A stretch of 39,756 nucleotides of DNA from Folioceros fuciformis (Eukaryota; Anthocerotophyta; Anthocerotopsida; Anthocerotales). A program made the translations under genes and the position numbers. Position 1 is the stretch's first letter. Every line of letters starts with the position of its first letter. Positions 20,677-31,690 of this stretch are shown piece by piece. The DNA is taken from NCBI GenBank assembly GCA_049999805.1, contig JBNGIO010006079.1, positions 80,447-120,202 of the forward strand, written 5' to 3'. A model generated the notes under the pieces. The model had not been told where the DNA came from. It did no database searches and was given only the letters and a program-made list of their open reading frames with translations.

Positions 20677-23600
20677 ATGAGGAAATCTGTGTTGATACAG
20701 GCTGGACGGCGGCACTTGGATCTGGAAAGAGTAGACCTGATTGACATCTGTCACGAGGATGACGATCTTCTGCTCGCTGGCGGGGGCGAAGGGAACGGGA
20801 GCTATCCGCTGACTGAGAACCAGGGGTCATCGTCCCCGCGTCGAGGAACGGAGGAGAAGGAGCCTTTCTCGTCCAGAAATATGAACGTCATCCAGGAGGG
20901 ATTCGCTGTTCAAGGTCGCTTTCAGTCTTCGTTGCTCGGAGGATTAGTATTTGGTGGTTGGTTGACGTGACGTGTGACTGTTGGCTGCGCAACTGTCACC
21001 ACGCATGCTTTGTTTGTGTTTGAGGGGGCCTGTAGCTGTGGTGTGGAGTGGCTGATTCGGGATGTGTTTGTTGCTGCAGGAAACTATGTCAAGAACGGCC
21101 AGGATGCCCTTGCTCGTGGCAAGAGCTTCCAGCAGTCGGAGCTAGCCAGTGTCCCTTCCAGTTTGCCTGACAACGTGGAGGATGTGCCAGTGAAAAGGAA
21201 AATTAAAGGACGAACCAACCTCCGAAAGAGTTTAGCTTGGAACAAGGCATTTTTCACTGACGAAGGTAAGGTCAAGGTGTTTTCAGGGTGTTTGGGACGT
21301 GTCTTAGGAGATGTCGAGCTGAGGTGCTGCCGATCCTTGGTGCAGGAGTGCTTGACGTGGATGAGCTTCAAATCATGTCCAAGACTCCCAAGAAGCCTGT
21401 GCAGCTGCCAGTAATTGAGATTCCTGACCTCCCAAAGCCTTCTGGAAGGGTGACATCCAAGGAGCCTGCGGATCCGTTACAGTCTTCGGGAACCGTTGCG
21501 TTGGGTGCTGAGGCTTCAATACCTACAGCTGAGAAGTTGGGTTTGGCTGCAGAGGCCTCAGTTGTTGAAGCTGGGAAATTGATTAGTACTGGCGTGGCTG
21601 TGGAAAGCTCTGAAAGGCAGGAGCTCGCTCATAGCAGCAGCTCTTTGAATACCTCTATCCGGGACGTCATGCCTGGCGGCTCGAAAGTGCCATCGAGGAC
21701 TGCGGCAACGAGGAGCGCGGCTTCAAGCATTGGTGGTGGGAAGCCGAGTTCGTTGAGTCTGCAGGGTAACAGCAGTAAACTTCTTGCTGTTACGGATGTA
21801 TTCTCAAAGACTAAAGCTGCGTCGAGTCTCAAGCATGAAGTAGCGTCAAGGGGCAAACTGGAGGGCTTATCAAAGGCGAAGTTGGATACATCATCGAAGA
21901 CCAAGTCTGAGGCTGCTCCGAAGTCTACATATAATCTGCGATCCAAACTCCACCTTCAAGCGAAAGCTGGAGATTCCTCCAAGCAGATCACCACTCTGAA
22001 AACCCGCAGTGGCAGTAGTGCAGTTGCAAAACAGGACGTTGCTGTCTCTAGTAGCTCTGCATCCATTCCAAAGGCTAAAGCGTCAGGATTACGAATGCCT
22101 GCACCAAAGCTTGGCTTCTTTGAATCAGTAAGTAGTCGCTGAAATTCAAAGCTTGTTGTCCTCATTCGTCTTGAGTTGCTGTAATGAAAGGCCTTGTGCC
22201 CACCTTTGAGTTCACCGTTGCTGTGTGGGATGCTGGTTGATGTAGGCAAGGACAAATTCTACACCTAGCTTGCCAGACAAGTCCGGTGTGGCTGGTTCAA
22301 ACACCGGCGGTGGTCCTGTCGCAGGACGAAGTTTGCCACCGAGGGTGCCTGAGGTCAGTGCACGAACAAAGCCCCCAACTGGGAGAACAGCGTTGACTGT
22401 GGATCCTTTGGCAGCTGCAGTGCATGCTATTGCTCAATCCGGCATCCCTTCAGCTCCTCACTTGAGAGTCAATTCCTACAGTTTAAGATCTAGGGCTGCT
22501 TCTGCGTCTGCTCCAGCATCCCCTCACAAAGGTAGGGCCTCTTCTGGCTCAGCTCCGGCTTCGCCTCAGAGAGGCAATCGACGGATGTTATCCTCTGGGG
22601 CCGATCAAAGTCGACAAGGTACTACTGCTACCTCACCGGCCAAGATGGAGACTAGGCATGATGCTCGCGTCAAAGCCCAGAATCATGATTCTCCTGCAAG
22701 GAAGTCAAACAGTGGTGCAGGGCAACTTGAATTGGCCGTGGCTGGGAGTTCCAGATCGAAATTCAAAGACTCTTTAAAGGGAAGCTCTGTCAGGTCTTCA
22801 CCAGGGTTGCAGTCAAGGCCAGGAACAGGTTTGGGCGGTGGTTTACATGCAGTTCCTGAGCATGGAGGGCAAAATGTAATTCCTCGTGCCCCAGCGGAGC
22901 CTGCCAGGTCCATATCAGGTGTGGTGGTGTCACAGCTCATGAAATATTCTGGAACCAGTGCCAGTCCACCTCTGCCAAGCAGTGGACCTGGGCCTCGGTT
23001 GGTCAGATGTACTTCCTCTCCCATGGTCCTCAACAGAAATCCCTTGCCTTCTACAGTGCCTGGGAAAAGTCCTCTGGCAAATGAAACACCGAAGAAGGAG
23101 AGCAGGTCTTTATTTTCTCTTGCCCGCAAAGCAGTCAGCAGATTGACTTCATCAAGCAGTTCCCCGAAGGAATCAGGTCCGGATAAGGAAAATGGACGTG
23201 TCCTGTCCCCTGCAGCATCCAAGAAGACCAGGCGCTTCTTCGACTCGGTATGTGCCTTTCATCCATTTGGATTCCTTGCTTCTTGCTCTTCTAGATTTTG
23301 TTGGTGGCGCTTTTTTTTTTCCAAGAATGCTAGGCTGAAGCATCTTCTGGTGCAGGCAAGGACGACTGAGACATCTACCCCACCAGATAAATCCGGATTA
23401 TCCAGTTCCAAAGGTGGCATCGTTCCTCTTGCTGGGAGAGCTTTACCACCCAAGGTTCCTGAGAGCAATGGTCAGCCCAAGCTGCCTAGCCCTCCAGTTG
23501 TGAGAGCTGCTCAGTCAATGGATCCATCAGCCGCTGCAGTGCACGCTGGTGCTCATTCCAATATCCCGCCAGCTCCTCATCTGAGAGGAAGTGACAGCAC

Positions 23601-25276
23601 ATCGAGGAGTCGGAATCTCTCTACGTCTGCTCCTACATCTCCTCAGAAAAATGATTCCCGGTTCCTTTCTTCAGGAGCGGAGCAAAGCTTGGAAGGTCCC
23701 AGTCTCGCACTTCCATCGAAGCCGGAGTACAGGTATGGCTCTTTTGCGCAAGCCCTTGCAGTAAGACTCAAAAAATCCGATACAAGACAGCCTAGTAGCC
23801 CTGGCTCTGAAGCAGCTTCATCACCTACAAGCCTGTCGACGAACAGTGCGCACCAGGGATCTATAGTAGGGAGCGAGTCATGGCCAAGCCCAGGTGTGAG
23901 TGGAGCCTTGCATTCGGTTTCTGAGAATCAACCTCAGGAAGTAGTTCCAGAGAAGCCCGCCGCCCTTTCCTCAGCGATTCCGTTGCAAGCAGGTGCCAAA
24001 CCTCTTGAAACATCCGATCGGATGGTATCAAGTCCCTTGCATCGTACAGCTGTGGCTGATGTGGAGACGGATGGGCATTTGATGCTGTCCAGAGCTGGCT
24101 CGTCTGCTATTGCACCAGCAGGAGGAAACACCCCCATCTCGCTGACGAAGTTGGCTGGGTTAACAGAGAGAAGAAACTCCATCAGTCTGGGTGTCTCGGC
24201 CGCCACTTTCGCCGGTGACAGAGAAGGCTCTCAAACGGGAACTGAGGTGAATAGTCTGAACAGCGTGACGAGATTCGAGGGAACCTCGGGTGCTGATGAC
24301 AGGAACAGTGGCTTGCAAGGAGTCGACACAGCTGTTTGTGGACCCCTTTCGGAACCCAAGGAGGCAGTCGGGATTACACGGCTAAGTAACGGTGGTGAGT
24401 CGGTTAGTAGTCCATCTCACTGGATTGACTGGCATAAGTTTCAACAACTAACTCCCGATTCGAAGACCCTGATCCCCAAACCGGGAGGCGCAAGATCTGT
24501 ATCTCCTGTGTTGGTGGCACAGCTGACGCAGAAGTCGCAGTCTGGATCAAGTCCATCGTCGTCAAGCAGTGGCGATGGACCACGGTTGGTTAGATGTACA
24601 TCATCTCCTATGGTCATGAATGGACGGAGTCCTTTGGCAAATGCGGCGCCGAAAAGAAGAGACAGCAGATCTTTCTTCTCACTTGCCCGCAAAGCTGTGA
24701 GCAAATTTACATCCTCACCGAGCTCCACTGGTAAAGCAGGTCAGGAGACTGAAAAAGCAGATGGGCAACCTCTTCCAGCGCCGCAACTGGGCAGGCGCTT
24801 GAGCAGGACTGGCCAGAGTCTACAGAATCGGAGAGACAGCACAGACCGTGCCGAAGACGATCCTCAGGACGGGAACGAGGGTGCACAAAGCGGGGTTCTT
24901 CAAGAGGTGAAAAAATTGCCTCCTTTCACCGAAGAGTGGATCGCTGCACTGGAGGCGGTAGGACAGGTGAAGGTTCAGCATCTTCAGACTGCCTTGTAGT
25001 CTTCCAAGTTCAAGCCCTTTATCTAACGTTTTCCTTTTTGTCCGACTCAACTTGTACAGGAAGCGCTATCGATGAAGGGTGGTTCAGTTCAAAACTCGCC
25101 ACCAAACAAAATCAGTCCCAAGTCCAACCCGTGGTCGCCTGTAAGCACTTCTTCCCATTCTGACTGCTTGGTAATGACTTCCCATCTTGCACTCCCTCGT
25201 GACAAAGCCATGTCGTGCATCGCAGGTGCGGAGGAATGGACTGGGACCCTTCGATTGCACTAAGCGTTGCTCCTAG
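20677..25276 (+). CDS. Ser/Pro-rich basic plant protein with duplicated exon
   Basis: Seven exons: 20677-20914, 21080-21265, 21346-22127, 22246-23247, 23356-24966, 25060-25140, 25226-25276; phases agree and give 1316 residues. Conserved-looking landmarks are a DLIDICHEDDDLL box near residue 20, NLRKSLAWNKAFFTDEG at 126-142 (split by intron 2 and continuing VLDVDELQIM), SGLRMPAPKLGFF at the end of exon 3, EEWIAALEA before intron 5, and a C-terminus SPKSNPWSP...GLGPFDCTK. I associate this combination with a plant-specific family of disordered, basic proteins annotated only as uncharacterised or serine-rich; a microtubule or cell-division role would be guesswork. Exons 4 and 5 are paralogous: both start ARTxxT..PDKSG, share AAAVHA and SAPxSPxK blocks, and end GPRLVRCTSSPMV...SLARKAVS. 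Intron 4 is stop-free and 108 bases. The first exon's start and its GTCGCT donor are the weakest points. Confidence 0.75.
23248..23355 (+). other. Stop-free intron (exitron-like), multiple of three
   Basis: The intron between the two paralogous exons has donor GTATGT and acceptor GTGCAG but is 108 bases long and has no in-frame stop, so retention would add 36 residues (cysteine- and phenylalanine-rich, unlike the surrounding Ser/Pro-rich protein). Treated as an intron because both flanking exon edges match the pattern of the preceding intron. Confidence 0.6.
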
Positions 25277-25571
25277 CAGAACCCGTAACCCATCTGATGC
25301 TCGTTTGCACTACTGCTGCAGCCGCCCCTGTTGTACACAATCTATATATATTATTCATTTCCCAGCAGAGGTGAGCTCGATTGGCTTACATATAAGCTGC
25401 TGTCCTACATAGCTGCTGGTGCGCTGGGGAAGGTCGTGTATCTATACTTCATTGGGTGTTAAGGTGTTAGTTAGATAGGTAGGTTATGTGGAAGTGAGTT
25501 AGTTTGAATGATGAGGTTATCCATAATTTCCTGAATAGTAGACATGGTGTGTTTCGCACAAGCTTGATAGC
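25277..25571. promoter_or_regulatory. Short intergenic region, 3' UTR and CIP111 promoter
   Basis: 295 bases between two same-strand genes. TATATATATT at 25343-25352 lies about 220 bases before the CIP111-like ATG and could be a TATA box or part of the upstream 3' UTR. Nothing else seen. Confidence 0.35.
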
Positions 25572-28500
25572 ATGCCGGCACTGAACCGGAAGCAGCGAGG
25601 CGGGGCCGCCAGCGCCAGCCCCAGCCCCTCCTCAAAATCATACGCGCGTCCATCTGGAATTGCACACCTCGGGGAGGTCCAGATTGTGGATGAGCGGGAT
25701 GGCCGATTTCCAGCTGCCCTCTACATGTCCGAAGCTGCCATGCTCACGGCTGGTTTGGCCAGCGGACAGATGGTGGCTGTATCTCTGGACTCGGAATCGG
25801 AACTGGGCTGCCCCGACGAGCTCGGAGCGAGCTACACTGTGGGCGTTTGCTTTCCTTCGAGAAAGGTGGGGCAGCTCAGGCTTCTGCAGCAATATGGGAT
25901 TAATGGATGTTCGCCATGTTGCACTGATCCCGTGTGTGTGCAATTCTTCAGCTTGTGCGAGACGCCTTGCGCTTGTCCAAGAGCCTGAGCAACAGCTTGG
26001 GCCGCCCTGCAGTTGGTGCGAGTGTGTCGATCCATCCTTTAAGTCAGGAATGCGCAGCGGGTGCAGATGGGAGGTTGGCTACCAGGCGCCTGGGCAATGC
26101 CGGGGCCAAGGTTTTGGAAGCTTCCGTGCAGGCCTGCAGTCGCCTGCTTCTCTCCTTCCGCGGGCCGCTGCTTCCGGACCGGCCTGCCGCCGCAGCAGTG
26201 GCCTCCATTGCCGGGGGAGACGAGCAGGTGACGGCCTTGCTGCAAAGGTTTGCCCTGCGCTGGCTGGCTGATCGGTTTCTCGTGCCCGGGAACCTGGTGG
26301 TGCTCCCGGTCTGCGGGGTGGAATGCGTGTTTCTCGTTTCGGGTGTGCAGCATGGGGCCGTGGAGGTTGCAGCAGCTGATGGTGTGGAGAAGCGGAAGCT
26401 GGAGATGAGCTCAGGGGTTGGAGATGGAGAAGGAGTTAGGGTTGGGTTGCCGGCTCATGTGGATGTCTTTCACATTGTGCGTGAGACTGTTGTTGAGTTT
26501 CTTCGTCCCGTGGGTGGTGATGCGTCGGTGGAAGGGGAGGTGGTGGAGGCGAAGGTGGAGGAGGAAGTGAGCAGGAAGGAAGTTGTTGAACTTAGGTTTT
26601 CTGCTTTGGGTGGATTGTCGGACCAGATTCAGGCCCTCCGAGATGTTGTTGAGCTTCCTGTCTTGCGGCCAATGCTGTACAAGAGGTGAGAGGCGGAGGT
26701 GGTGGATTTGTAGTTCTGTCACTGGTGATTGTTGATTCTGAGCGGGAGGGTTTCTTTTCAGGTATGGGTTGCTGCCACCGCGGGGGGTTCTGCTGCATGG
26801 TCCGTCCGGGACTGGGAAAACGTCGCTGGCTCGAGCTGCTGCTGCCGAGGCAGGGTTGCCGTTGTTTGTTGTAAACGGGCCTGAGCTTGTGCAAGAATTC
26901 TATGGGGGGAGCGAGAACGCGCTCGAAGCAGTGTTCTCTTCGGCTGTGGATTCAGCACCGTCAGTGGTAGCTGTTCCAGCCTGCTAGCTCGAGATGGTCG
27001 TCTTGCTGAAGTGGTGTGCTTCTATGTGCTTTCGGAGGCTTTTTCTTCGCAACTCGGAAATGACATCTGGCTCCTGTTTACCTTTTTAACTCACTCCACT
27101 TATACGTGATTTGTTTTTTGGGTGTGTTTCAGGTGTTTATAGACGAACTGGATGCAATAGCTCCCGAGCGGAAGGATGGGATTGAGGAGCTTGCTCATAG
27201 AATGGTGTCAGCGTTACTGGCATTGCTGGACGGGGGTGTGAAGCAAGACCTGGAGCATTGGGTCACTGTCATTGGGGCCACAAACCGACTGGATGCCGTT
27301 GACTCGGCCTTGAGACGTCCTGGGCGTTTTGACAAGGAAATCGAAGTTGGTAAGCGCGCAGATGTTTTGAAAGTTTGTTGTCACGATTGCTATGTTTCAT
27401 GAATCCGTCCCTCCTAGGTACCTGCATCTGAGCTCATGAGGGTGAGCGTGCCAATAGGTTTCACGTTGCTTATACAAATGCGTTTTTGGTGTGACCAGGT
27501 ATTCCCACGCCTTCTGGGAGGCGAGAGATCCTGGACACAGTACTGAGCCATATGAATCATTCTCTGAGCCATGACGAGGTGCAAACTTTAGCAGCAGCTA
27601 CTCACGGTTTCGTTGGTGCAGACTTGACAGCCCTCTGTAACGAGGCTGCCATGAGTGCTCTGCGCAGCTATGTCAAGCACCAAGAATCAACGGAACTGGG
27701 TTGTGTGGAGGAGCAACTAGCCGCCCTTACCGTTTCCAAGAGCCCCTGTGAGGTGTCTTGGCCGCCTCAAGTCTGTGACAGAGGGAATGACCAAGGATCG
27801 GGGAGGGAGCCAAGAGATGGCCGAGTCTTGCAAGGTGCGAAGCAATCAGGAGAAAGTGAATTAAGAATTACTGCAGGTGACTTTGCACTTGCAAAGACTA
27901 AAGTCCGGCCAAGTGGAATGCGAGAGGTGATTTGGCTCCTATCATGTGGCAGTTTCCGGTCGTAGCAACAACACACTGTAGAGCTCTAGAGCTAAGATTG
28001 GGGAAACTGCGCAGGTGATGTTGGAGGTGCCTGTTGTGCGGTGGTGTGACATCGGAGGTCATGAAGAAGTCAAGCAACAGTTAAGAGAAATTGTGGAGTG
28101 GCCCCAGAAACATGGAGATGCGTTAGCTCGAATCGGAGTGCAGGCTCCCAGAGGTGTGATGCTGTACGGACCCCCTGGCTGCAGCAAGACCTTAATGGCC
28201 AGGGCGGTGGCAGCGGAGGCAGAACTAAGCTTCCTGGCAGTGAAGGGACCGGAGCTGTTGAGCAAGTGGGTTGGTGAATCAGAGAAGGCGGTGTGCACGT
28301 TATTTGCTCGGGCACGAGCTGCAGCACCCTCCATCATATTCTTCGATGAGGTGGACGGTCTCGTTGGAGATCGTGACGACGATCATGATGGAGAATGCTC
28401 TGTGGGAAGTAGAGTCATAAGCCAGATTCTAGTTGAACTAGATGGTGAGAACCATCTCGAGGCTCGGTACAGGTGAAGCTTCTACTTCCTTCAACCTGCG

Positions 28501-29160
28501 CATTTCCCTAACACCATCCCCGTCCTGATCTGTGCCAGGCCTGAAGCCCTGCACAGGTGTCGCCGTGGTGGCTGCCACAAACCGTCCAGACAAGATCGAC
28601 CCAGCCCTTCTCCGCCCAGGTACTACAGACAGCTCTTGCGTCCATCACACAAGTAAACTCTCTTCACCTGCGGCCCCCCTCGTGACTCTTGTGTTTCCAC
28701 AAAACCTTTTCTCTCCCTCCATCCATCGCAGGACGATTTGACCGACTTCTGTTCGTGGGACCTCCCGACACTCCGGCCAGGGAAGAAATATTCAAAATCC
28801 ATCTTCGCAGCGTACCTTGCAGCCCGGCCGTCTCAGTCCAGAAGCTAGCTTCATTGACAAGCTACTACACAGGGGCCGACATATCTGCCGTGTGTCGAGA
28901 AGCTGCTCTGGCAGCCCTGGAAGTAAGCTCAAGCTCTGGCTCTGGCTCTGGCTGGCTCTTGCTCTCGGATTGCTTATCACGCCACTCTTATCACTGATGC
29001 ACAACCAGCTTGTCCTAACACCCAACTTATGCTGTCCTTTCAGGAGGACGTGAAGATAGAGAGTGTGTGTATGCGGCACTTCGAGTGTGCCCTCCAAGTA
29101 GTCCAACCCTCAGCTGCCCAGTCTGTAAACCTGCGCTTCCACAGCTCAAAGATGCCATGA
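25572..29160 (+). CDS. CIP111: CIP111-like double AAA ATPase (AFG2/SPATA5 family)
   Basis: Nine exons: 25572-25865, 25952-26685, 26762-26966, 27133-27349, 27499-27926, 28015-28444, 28539-28619, 28732-28922, 29044-29160; phases agree and give 898 residues. It matches Arabidopsis calmodulin-interacting protein CIP111, a relative of yeast Afg2/Drg1, which strips shuttling factors from pre-60S ribosomes. An N-terminal domain (1-340) is followed by D1 with Walker A GPSGTGKT 356-363 and Walker B FIDELD 413-418, then D2 with the family-specific Walker A GPPGCSKT 678-685 and Walker B FFDEVD 735-740. D1 and D2 each have an ATNR sensor-1 motif followed by an RRPGRFD or RPGRFD arginine-finger region. 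The linker at about 540-610 is unique. The last exon ends about 40 residues after D2, shorter than the Arabidopsis protein (about 1020), so another exon may be missed or the tail is truncated. It is downstream of, and co-directional with, the Ser/Pro-rich gene. Confidence 0.93.
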
Positions 29161-29713
29161 GTTGCTACCTCCCTTTAAAAGTTTTTGTCGTACATCTTTC
29201 TTTCTTTCTTTATTCCGTCCGTCCATACCCATCCATCTACAGACAGCGGGTGGCCTGTGGGTGATGCAAAAGCGATCCTGGTGCTGCCTCCCACCTACAC
29301 AGCAGATATCCATTCACTCCGATAGGCCCCAATTCTGTGATCCCGATTCCTCCACCCCTGACACCGTGGGGCCTCCCGTGTGAACGTGGCCTATTAAAAA
29401 CTACAAGCACACGGCGACGGCGATCGAGGAATATTCGTCATCCCGATACCCGATCCCGGCGGCCGGCATCTTCCTTGAAACTCCGCATCGTGTCACGAGT
29501 CGTGACGATCCTGCCCAGCATGATTAATCCACACACACACACAACATGCACTACATACTTACAGTCATACATCCATACATCCTGAAGTCCTGAACAGCAC
29601 ACCCGTGCACAAACACACAGAAGAAGGGGCCCATCGGCCCGTATCGGGCCGAAAAGTAGCACCCATGTTACTTGCGTTGCTGCCGCGATGGCTCACGTCC
29701 CCGTCTGCAACCG

Positions 29714-29752
29714 GAGCCGGGCCCGGGCCGGGCCGGGCCGGCCTGGCCAGGG
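29714..29752. repeat. GGGCC-rich low-complexity patch
   Basis: A run of GGGCC and GGCCGG units, about 39 bases, nearly pure G and C, downstream of the CIP111-like gene. Confidence 0.8.
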
Positions 29753-30241
29753 CTGGCAGAGATAAATCATGGACGGTGCCGGGCCCCTGCCAAGCGTGGG
29801 TGTTGGCGGGGGTGGGTGGCCGCACACCCCACTTGGCCCGGCCCCGGTCTGCGCTGTGGTAGCTGGTATGTACTGCTGTGTGGCAGCTGGTGAACTGGTC
29901 TGAGTTCAAGGGGACCGGGAGATCGTCTCAGCCCGTCGCTCAGCCCCGGTGCCAGGCCTGGCACCTCGCCTGGCACCGGACACCGGGCCTCTGTCACTCT
30001 CCAGCCCACCCCTAGACGTATTCATGGCCCAGAAGCGTTCCCGGGTCCTGGACACAGCCTCCCCGTCACCCCGCCGGTTCCCCGTTCACACCGCCCTGCC
30101 TCCGTTACCGTTTCGCCGTTTCTGCAGCAGCGGCTAAACTCCATTCCCATCGCCAGATCGTGATGCTCATGGGAGGGAACGTCCTCTCACTCTCTAAGGA
30201 CTAGACTAGGACTAGGCTCCCCTTAACTTGTCAGGATTTGA

Positions 30242-30319
30242 GTGATCCAGCAGGATCACACTATTAAGGCCTGGGGTTGAGTTTGTGATCCATGATCCGT
30301 GATCCGTGATCCGTGATCC
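30242..30319. repeat. GTGATCC hairpin plus 7-bp tandem array
   Basis: GTGATCC at 30242-30248 and GGATCAC at 30253-30259 form a perfect 7-bp stem with a 4-base loop. The same heptamer is then repeated five times (second copy ATGATCC) at 30285-30319. Confidence 0.9.
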
Positions 30320-30514
30320 TACGATTGCGATCAGGATGATGTACGTCCTACCTTGGTTGGAGTGAATGTTGTCGTGCCAAGCTTAGCTGTAAAAGCAGTA
30401 GGACAAAGACGTACATCTCTCTCTTTCTTCCTCAAATCGTTTCTGGTGCGAGTTGTATATCACCAAGTGTTCTGTCTGTCTTCTCATGTCTCCCAGTTGT
30501 TGTTCTCGCAGTTT

Positions 30515-30641
30515 GTTCTTGCAAGGTTGCTGCGCTGAAGGTGAAGGAGGCGCGACGTTCTTGCAAGGTTGCTACGCTGAAGGTGAAGGAGGCGCGACGT
30601 TCTTGCAAGGTTGCTGCGCTGAAGGTGAAGGAGGCGTGCGA
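30515..30641. repeat. 42-bp minisatellite, three copies
   Basis: Units start GTTCTTGCAAGGTTGC at 30515, 30557 and 30599; the second differs by one base and the third has a 2-base insertion near its end. The unit is 14 codons, and both strands stay open across the array, but no gene context supports translation. Confidence 0.92.
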
Positions 30642-30749
30642 CATGAGAAAGGCTTAGAATAGTATGTTGTTGCTTAGAATTGTTTAGATACATGCGACAT
30701 GAGAAAGGCTCAGAATAGTATGTTGTTGCTTAGAATTGTTTAGATATAG
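30638..30749. repeat. 56-bp direct repeat, two copies
   Basis: Units begin GCGACATGAGAAAGGCT at 30638 and 30694 and are almost identical (T/C difference after GGCT and a few bases at the end). The array abuts the 42-bp minisatellite. Confidence 0.92.
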
Positions 30750-30989
30750 CAATGATGATGACTTGTAGATTGCTGGATGGTTGATGCTTTGAGTTGCTGT
30801 TGTGCTCGCTATCCTCTTGATGCTTTTAGTTGTTGTTGTTCTTGTAATCATGCTGAAGCTATTGGTTATTCTTACCACCCAACTCTTGTTCACGTTCATC
30901 GATGATTGGTAGAGGGATTGAAGCGCTACCGTGAACAAATCTTAACTTGGAATGTTGCTTATGCATCTCTTATGGCAGAGACTGCAACC

Positions 30990-31125
30990 ACTTACAGCAA
31001 AGACAGTGAAGACTCCTACTACGACTTACAGCAAAGACTGTGAAGACTCTTGCTACGACTTGCAGCAAAGACTGTGAAGACTCTTGAGACGACTTATAGC
31101 AAAGATTGTGAAGACTCTTGCCAAG
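30990..31125. repeat. 34-bp minisatellite, four copies
   Basis: Exact period 34: units at 30990, 31024, 31058 and 31092, consensus ACTTACAGCAAAGACTGTGA followed by AGACTCTTGCTACG, with a few substitutions per copy. Not a multiple of three, so not a peptide repeat. Confidence 0.93.
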
Positions 31126-31570
31126 TCGTCATTGTTCGCAATGTTGTTTATGCATTGCAAGCAATAGAGATTGTGGAGACTATCGAGCTGTTCCATCGTA
31201 GGGAACTGCAATTGTGACCCTCGCATATCGAGCTTAGTCTTGTTTGTGAGATTGTTTATTGAGCTCATGGTCCTAAATTGTTTGTTCTGTTTTTGCCATG
31301 GGTGCATGACTGCGAAGCTTGTGTAGAACTAAGCTTGCGTAGAGCAAGAGCGCATCTGGCAAAAGGCTACAACACATCGTATGCTATCCATTTTCAGTGA
31401 GTTGCTTTGGCTCCCTACTCGTCAATTAGTGAGTACAACCACAACTCTCTTTCCCTTGTTAGTATGCTACTCGTTGATGTGGTGTGTTACTCAATTTGTA
31501 GTCCTAAAGGCCGTGTGTAGATGTTGTGTAACTTTTGTTCCAATGTATATGTCTATGTGTTTTATTAGAA

Positions 31571-31690
31571 AGTCTTTGAAGTTGGGTGCAAGTGGTGCCC
31601 AATTTGTTCTTCTTAGATGTGTATAGCCGCAGTCTTTGAGGTTGGATGAAGATGTTGCCCATTTTGCTCTTTGTGGATGTGTGTAGCTGC
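31571..31690. repeat. 60-bp direct repeat, two diverged copies
   Basis: Units at 31571-31630 and 31631-31690 begin AGTCTTTGA(A/G)GTTGG and align without gaps at about 75-80 percent by eye. Older than the neighbouring arrays. Confidence 0.8.

Noticed and set aside
30515-31125. CRISPR-like arrays
   Set aside because: The units are directly adjacent with no spacers, in a plant-type nuclear sequence; they are minisatellites.
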